Shown here: positions 61,187 to 64,000 of the stretch, piece after piece
Position numbering within the stretch: the stretch's first letter is position 1
How the letters are laid out: each line of letters opens with the position of its first letter
Assembly: GCF_900105175.1 (NCBI RefSeq)
Contig: NZ_LT629771.1
Location: forward strand, 3,038,001 to 3,102,000
Source: Jiangella sp. DSM 45060
Lineage (GTDB): Bacteria; Actinomycetota; Actinomycetes; Jiangellales; Jiangellaceae
Length of the DNA stretch: 64,000 nt
Direction: 5' to 3'
Program-made: the position numbers and the translations under genes
The notes under the pieces: generated by a model
What the model saw: only the letters and a program-made list of their open reading frames with translations
Databases searched by the model: none
What the model was told of the DNA's origin: nothing

Positions 61187-62370
61187 AGACGTCCTACGAC
61201 CACATCGTCATCGGCGCCGGGGCGCTGGGCTCGGCCGCGGCGTACCGGCTGGCGGCGGCCGGGCACACCGACGTGCTGGTGCTGGAGCAGTACGAGCTGG
61301 GGCACACCCGCGGCGCGTCGGAGGACCACTCGCGGATCATCCGGCACACCTACCACTCGCCCGTCTACACGGCGCTCACCCCGGCCGCGTACGCCGCGTG
61401 GGACGAGGTCGAGGACGAGACCGGCCTCCAGCTCGTGTTCAAGGTCGGCGGGCTCGACCTCGCGGTCGCCGGGACGCCGGGCGCGCGCGAGCTCGACACC
61501 TACCGGGCCTCGCTCGCGCCGCTCGCCGCCCAGGGCGTCACCTGGGAGGACCTCGACGCCGCCGAGATCCGGTCGCGGTGGCCCCAGTGGCGCATCGGCG
61601 ACGACGTCGTCGGGCTGTTCCAGGCCGACGGCGGCATCCTCGACGTCCGCCGGGCCACCGCCGCGCACATCGCGCTGGCCCGCGCCCGCGGCGTCGAGTT
61701 CGCCCCCGGCACCGCGGTGCTCGGCCTGTCGTCGTCGTCCACCCACGTCACCGTCTCGACCAGCCGCGGCGAGCTGACCGCGGGGTCGGTCGTGCTGTGC
61801 GCGGCGTCGTGGACCCCCACGCTGCTGCCGAGCCTCGGCGTCGACTGGCCGATCACGCTCAGCCAGGAGCAGGTCAGCTACTTCGCGACGCCGCACCTGC
61901 GCGACTTCGCCCCGGACCGGTTCCCGATGTGGATCTGGCACGGCGAGTCGTTCTTCTACGGCTTCCCCGTCTACGGCGAGGTCGCGGTGAAGGCGGCGCG
62001 CGACATGGCCGGCCGGTTCGTCACCCAGGAGACGCGTTCGGAGCTGCCGGACCCCGACGAGACCGAGCGCGTCGCGGCGTTCCTGCGCGACCGGCTGCCC
62101 GGCGCCGCGGGCCCGGAACTGGTCAGCAAGACCTGCGTCTACGACATGCCGCCGGACCGCGAGTTCGTCCTCGACCACGTGCCCGGCCACCCCCGCGTCG
62201 TCGCCGCCGTCGGCGCCGGGCACGCCGCCAAGTTCGCCTCGCTGCTCGGCGAGATCCTCGCGTCGCTGGCCACGACGGGCACCAGCCGGCACCCGATCGA
62301 CGCGTTCCGGGCCGACCGGCCGGCCCTCGCCGACCCCGCCTTCGTCCCGTCGTTCCGGCTGTCGTCATGA
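61183..62370 (+). CDS. FAD-dependent amine oxidase (MTOX/SoxA-like)
   Basis: The 395-residue protein has the N-terminal FAD-binding motif IVIGAGALGSAAAYRL and the C-terminal region SKTCVYDMPPD with the cysteine that covalently holds flavin in monomeric sarcosine oxidase and N-methyltryptophan oxidase. It would oxidise a secondary or N-methyl amine. GTG 61183 overlaps the creatininase stop (GTGA). Its position suggests it handles an N-methyl amino acid released upstream, such as sarcosine from a creatinine-like compound; this is inference. Confidence 0.88.
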   Translation: MKTSYDHIVIGAGALGSAAAYRLAAAGHTDVLVLEQYELGHTRGASEDHSRIIRHTYHSPVYTALTPAAYAAWDEVEDETGLQLVFKVGGLDLAVAGTPGARELDTYRASLAPLAAQGVTWEDLDAAEIRSRWPQWRIGDDVVGLFQADGGILDVRRATAAHIALARARGVEFAPGTAVLGLSSSSTHVTVSTSRGELTAGSVVLCAASWTPTLLPSLGVDWPITLSQEQVSYFATPHLRDFAPDRFPMWIWHGESFFYGFPVYGEVAVKAARDMAGRFVTQETRSELPDPDETERVAAFLRDRLPGAAGPELVSKTCVYDMPPDREFVLDHVPGHPRVVAAVGAGHAAKFASLLGEILASLATTGTSRHPIDAFRADRPALADPAFVPSFRLSS

Positions 62371-62825
62371 CCGGCCGGTACGCGGAGCTGCTGCGCTGGG
62401 CCCACGACGGCGAGGTGTTCGGCGCGGCGTTCCTGCGGGCGCTGGCCGGCGGTTCCGCCCACACGGAGCACCGTGCGGAGCTGACGGCGCTGCTGGACCT
62501 GGAGGAACGCACACTGGCCCTGCTGGCGCCCGTCGTCGCCGCCTCGTTGGGCCCGGTCGACGACGCCGCGGCACTCTCCCGGGCGGCGGCGTACGCGGCC
62601 CGGGTCGCGGCGGCGCCCTGGGACGCCTTCCTCACCGACCTCGCCGACGGCGCCGTGCGGGCCCTGCCGCGCTTCGCCGAGCTGGTCGCGGCCGCGCCGG
62701 CGGACCAGCGCGTCCGGTTCGAGCGGCTGGCCGAGCACGAGCGGGTGGTCGGCGAGTTCGCCCGCCTCTCCCTCGCCGGCGACACCCCCTCCGCCCTCGC
62801 CGTCGTCGAGGCACACCTGCGCTGA
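62367..62825 (+). CDS. Hypothetical helical protein at end of unit 2
   Basis: The 152-residue protein is mostly helical (YAELLRWAHDGEVFGAAFLR, LTALLDLEERTLALLAPVVA, FAELVAAAPADQRVRFERLA) and shows no membrane segment or signal. I do not recognise a family; the pattern of helices is broadly ferritin-like or DUF-type. ATG 62367 overlaps the oxidase stop (ATGA), so it is translated with unit 2. Confidence 0.7.
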   Translation: MTGRYAELLRWAHDGEVFGAAFLRALAGGSAHTEHRAELTALLDLEERTLALLAPVVAASLGPVDDAAALSRAAAYAARVAAAPWDAFLTDLADGAVRALPRFAELVAAAPADQRVRFERLAEHERVVGEFARLSLAGDTPSALAVVEAHLR

Positions 62826-62843
62826 GTCGGCCCGCGACGGCTC

Positions 62844-62891
62844 ATGGTGGGCGGTTCGCTGGCGCCCTGGCACCAGCGAACCGCCCACCAT
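62844..62891. terminator. Bidirectional hairpin between unit 2 and sigma gene
   Basis: A 19-bp perfect stem, 62844-62862 (ATGGTGGGCGG...) with 62873-62891 (...CCGCCCACCAT), and a 10-nt loop, between convergent genes. No T-tract. It is suited to ending both transcripts. Confidence 0.8.
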
Positions 62892-62906
62892 CGCTCCGGC
62901 CCTGCG

Positions 62907-63824
62907 TCAGCCGCGACGGGCCCGGCGCAGCTCGTGAGCGACGGCCCAGGCGTCGGACAGCGGGCCGAGGTGGCCGAGCTTGTCGGGGTTGACGACGGAG
63001 CGGATGGCCTGGATGCGGCCGTCCAGCACGTCCAGCGACATGGTGGCGATCAGCGCGCCGTCGCGGTCCTCGACGACGGCGCCGGGCTGGCCGTTCAGCG
63101 TGCGCGGCCGCAGCCTCGCGCCGACGGTGTCGAGCAGCGGGAGGATCGACGTGACCAGGCGGGCGACGTTGTCGGCGCCGTACACGCCCTTCGCCAGCGC
63201 GGGCGCCTTGCCACCGCCGTCGCCGACCATCTGGACGTCGGCCGCGAGCAGCTCGCGCAGGCCGTCGACGTCACCGTCGCGGACCGCGTCGAAAAACCGG
63301 GCCGCCAGCTCGTCGCGCTCCTGCTGGTCGGCCGCGAACCGGGGCCGCCCCTCGTCCATGTGCCGGCGGGCCCGGACGGCGAGCTGGCGGCAGGCCGTCT
63401 CGGACCGGTCGACGGCCGCCGCGATCTCCGGGAAGCCGAAGCCGAACACGTCGCGCAGCACGAACACCGCCCGCTCCAGCGGGCTGAGCCGCTCGAGCAG
63501 CAGCAGCGCCGCCATCGACACGGAGTCGGCCAGCTCGGCGGAGCGGGCCGGGTCCTCGTACGGGTCGGTGGCCAGCGGCTCGGGCAGCCACGGCCCGACG
63601 TACTCCTCGCGCCGCACCCGGGCCGAGCGCAGCACGTCGATCGACACCCGGGTGACGACGGCGGACAGGTACGCCTTGACCGACTTGGGCTGGGTGGTGG
63701 ACGTCTGGTAGCGCAGCCACGTCTCCTGGACGGCGTCCTCGGCCTCGCTGACGCTGCCCAGCAGCCGGTACGCGATGGAGAACAGCAGCGGCCGCAGGTC
63801 CTCGAACTCCTCGGCCGGGGTCAT
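62907..63824 (-). CDS. ECF41-type RNA polymerase sigma factor with SnoaL-like C-terminus (SigJ-like)
   Basis: Starting at the ATG at 63824 with AAGGAGGAGG upstream, the 305-residue protein has sigma region 2 (SIAYRLLGSVSEAEDAVQET), region 4 (LSPLERAVFVLRDVFGFGFP, EIAAAVDRSETACRQLAVRA) and a C-terminal SnoaL-like domain (~180-300, ELLAADVQMVGDGGGKAPAL, VVNPDKLGHL). This is the ECF41 group, in which the C-terminal domain adjusts sigma activity. The ATG overlaps the upstream epimerase stop, matching the known ECF41 gene pairing. Confidence 0.9.
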   Translation of the reverse strand: MTPAEEFEDLRPLLFSIAYRLLGSVSEAEDAVQETWLRYQTSTTQPKSVKAYLSAVVTRVSIDVLRSARVRREEYVGPWLPEPLATDPYEDPARSAELADSVSMAALLLLERLSPLERAVFVLRDVFGFGFPEIAAAVDRSETACRQLAVRARRHMDEGRPRFAADQQERDELAARFFDAVRDGDVDGLRELLAADVQMVGDGGGKAPALAKGVYGADNVARLVTSILPLLDTVGARLRPRTLNGQPGAVVEDRDGALIATMSLDVLDGRIQAIRSVVNPDKLGHLGPLSDAWAVAHELRRARRG

Positions 63825-64000
63825 GCCGCCTCCTCCTTGAAGCCGGCGCGCCAGGTGGGGTACCGCAGCTGCCAGCCGAGTTCCCGCTTGGCCTTCGCGT
63901 TGGAGAACGGCCGCGCCTGGGTCATGGCCGCCACGCCCATCTCGCCGGCGACCGGCCGGACCAGCCACGCCGGGACCCGCAGCGGCCGCTTCGCCCCCAC
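63821..64000 (-). CDS. NAD-dependent epimerase/dehydratase family protein (5' end outside window)
   Basis: Only the last ~59 residues are visible: VPAWLVRPVAGEMGVAAMTQ, SNAKAKRELGWQ and YPTWRAGFKEEAA before the TGA at 63821. The SNAKAKRELGW segment and RAGF tail are typical of extended SDR epimerases. Its stop overlaps the start of the ECF41 sigma gene (ATGA), fitting the ECF41 pairing with epimerase or oxidoreductase genes. The start lies beyond base 64000. Confidence 0.8.
   Translation of the reverse strand: MGAKRPLRVPAWLVRPVAGEMGVAAMTQARPFSNAKAKRELGWQLRYPTWRAGFKEEAA

Noticed and set aside
40650-62825. Ectoine utilisation (doe/eut) cluster
   Set aside because: An AstE-like deacylase and an ornithine-cyclodeaminase homologue suggested it, but no DoeA-type ectoine hydrolase, EutB or aminotransferase gene is present.

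Overview
The window is high-GC actinomycete chromosome: Streptomyces-type regulators (PucR, ANTAR, AfsR/BTAD, HxlR), many GTG starts, four-base ATGA/GTGA stop-start overlaps, DtxR/IdeR-type iron boxes and several apparently leaderless promoters. I suspect a Jiangella-like organism, but the genus cannot be proved from the sequence. No rRNA, tRNA, CRISPR array or complete insertion sequence was seen.

Layout. 1-8.8 kb: a partial PucR regulator, a GAF-ANTAR regulator, a phosphodiesterase, a DUF7144 / P-type ATPase / PPK2 operon, an AlkX-like protein and an SRAP protein. 8.8-9.5 kb: gene debris (SecF and histidine-kinase remnants), one copy of a palindromic repeat and a 15-bp tandem repeat. 9.5-18.9 kb: an arabinan or arabinoxylan oligosaccharide locus with a sugar ABC importer lacking its own ATPase, GH1 and GH51 enzymes, a secreted GH93-like multidomain enzyme and a LacI repressor whose likely operator (TTACAACGTTGTAA) occurs at both promoters. 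19-29.3 kb: a degraded gamma-carbonic-anhydrase-like gene, a frameshifted MFS exporter divergent from an HxlR regulator, an AfsR-like regulator, a cation/proton antiporter, a methyltransferase, a LysR regulator, a fatty-acid desaturase and a glycosyltransferase. 29.5-34 kb: a large secreted metallophosphoesterase with three tandem copies of an unidentified module, frameshifted, and a small membrane protein.

34-40.7 kb is an iron locus: a DUF2470 protein, two exporter-fold ABC half-transporters, an AraC regulator and a siderophore-interacting protein, with an iron-box-like site in front of each transcription unit. A 323-bp MITE-like element sits at the stop codon of the siderophore-interacting protein.

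40.6-62.8 kb is an unusual continuous import-and-hydrolysis region. The first GntR unit has an amidase, an M32 carboxypeptidase, two closely related AstE/AspA-type deacylase homologues, an amidohydrolase and a spermidine-type ABC importer. The second has an Opp/Dpp ABC importer, an ornithine-cyclodeaminase homologue, an M19-like protein, a cytosolic SxxK serine hydrolase, a creatininase and a covalent-flavin amine oxidase. Several of these lack expected active-site residues. The pathway is not one I recognise and is the best candidate here for an undescribed system. The window closes with an ECF41-type sigma factor overlapping the end of an epimerase gene.
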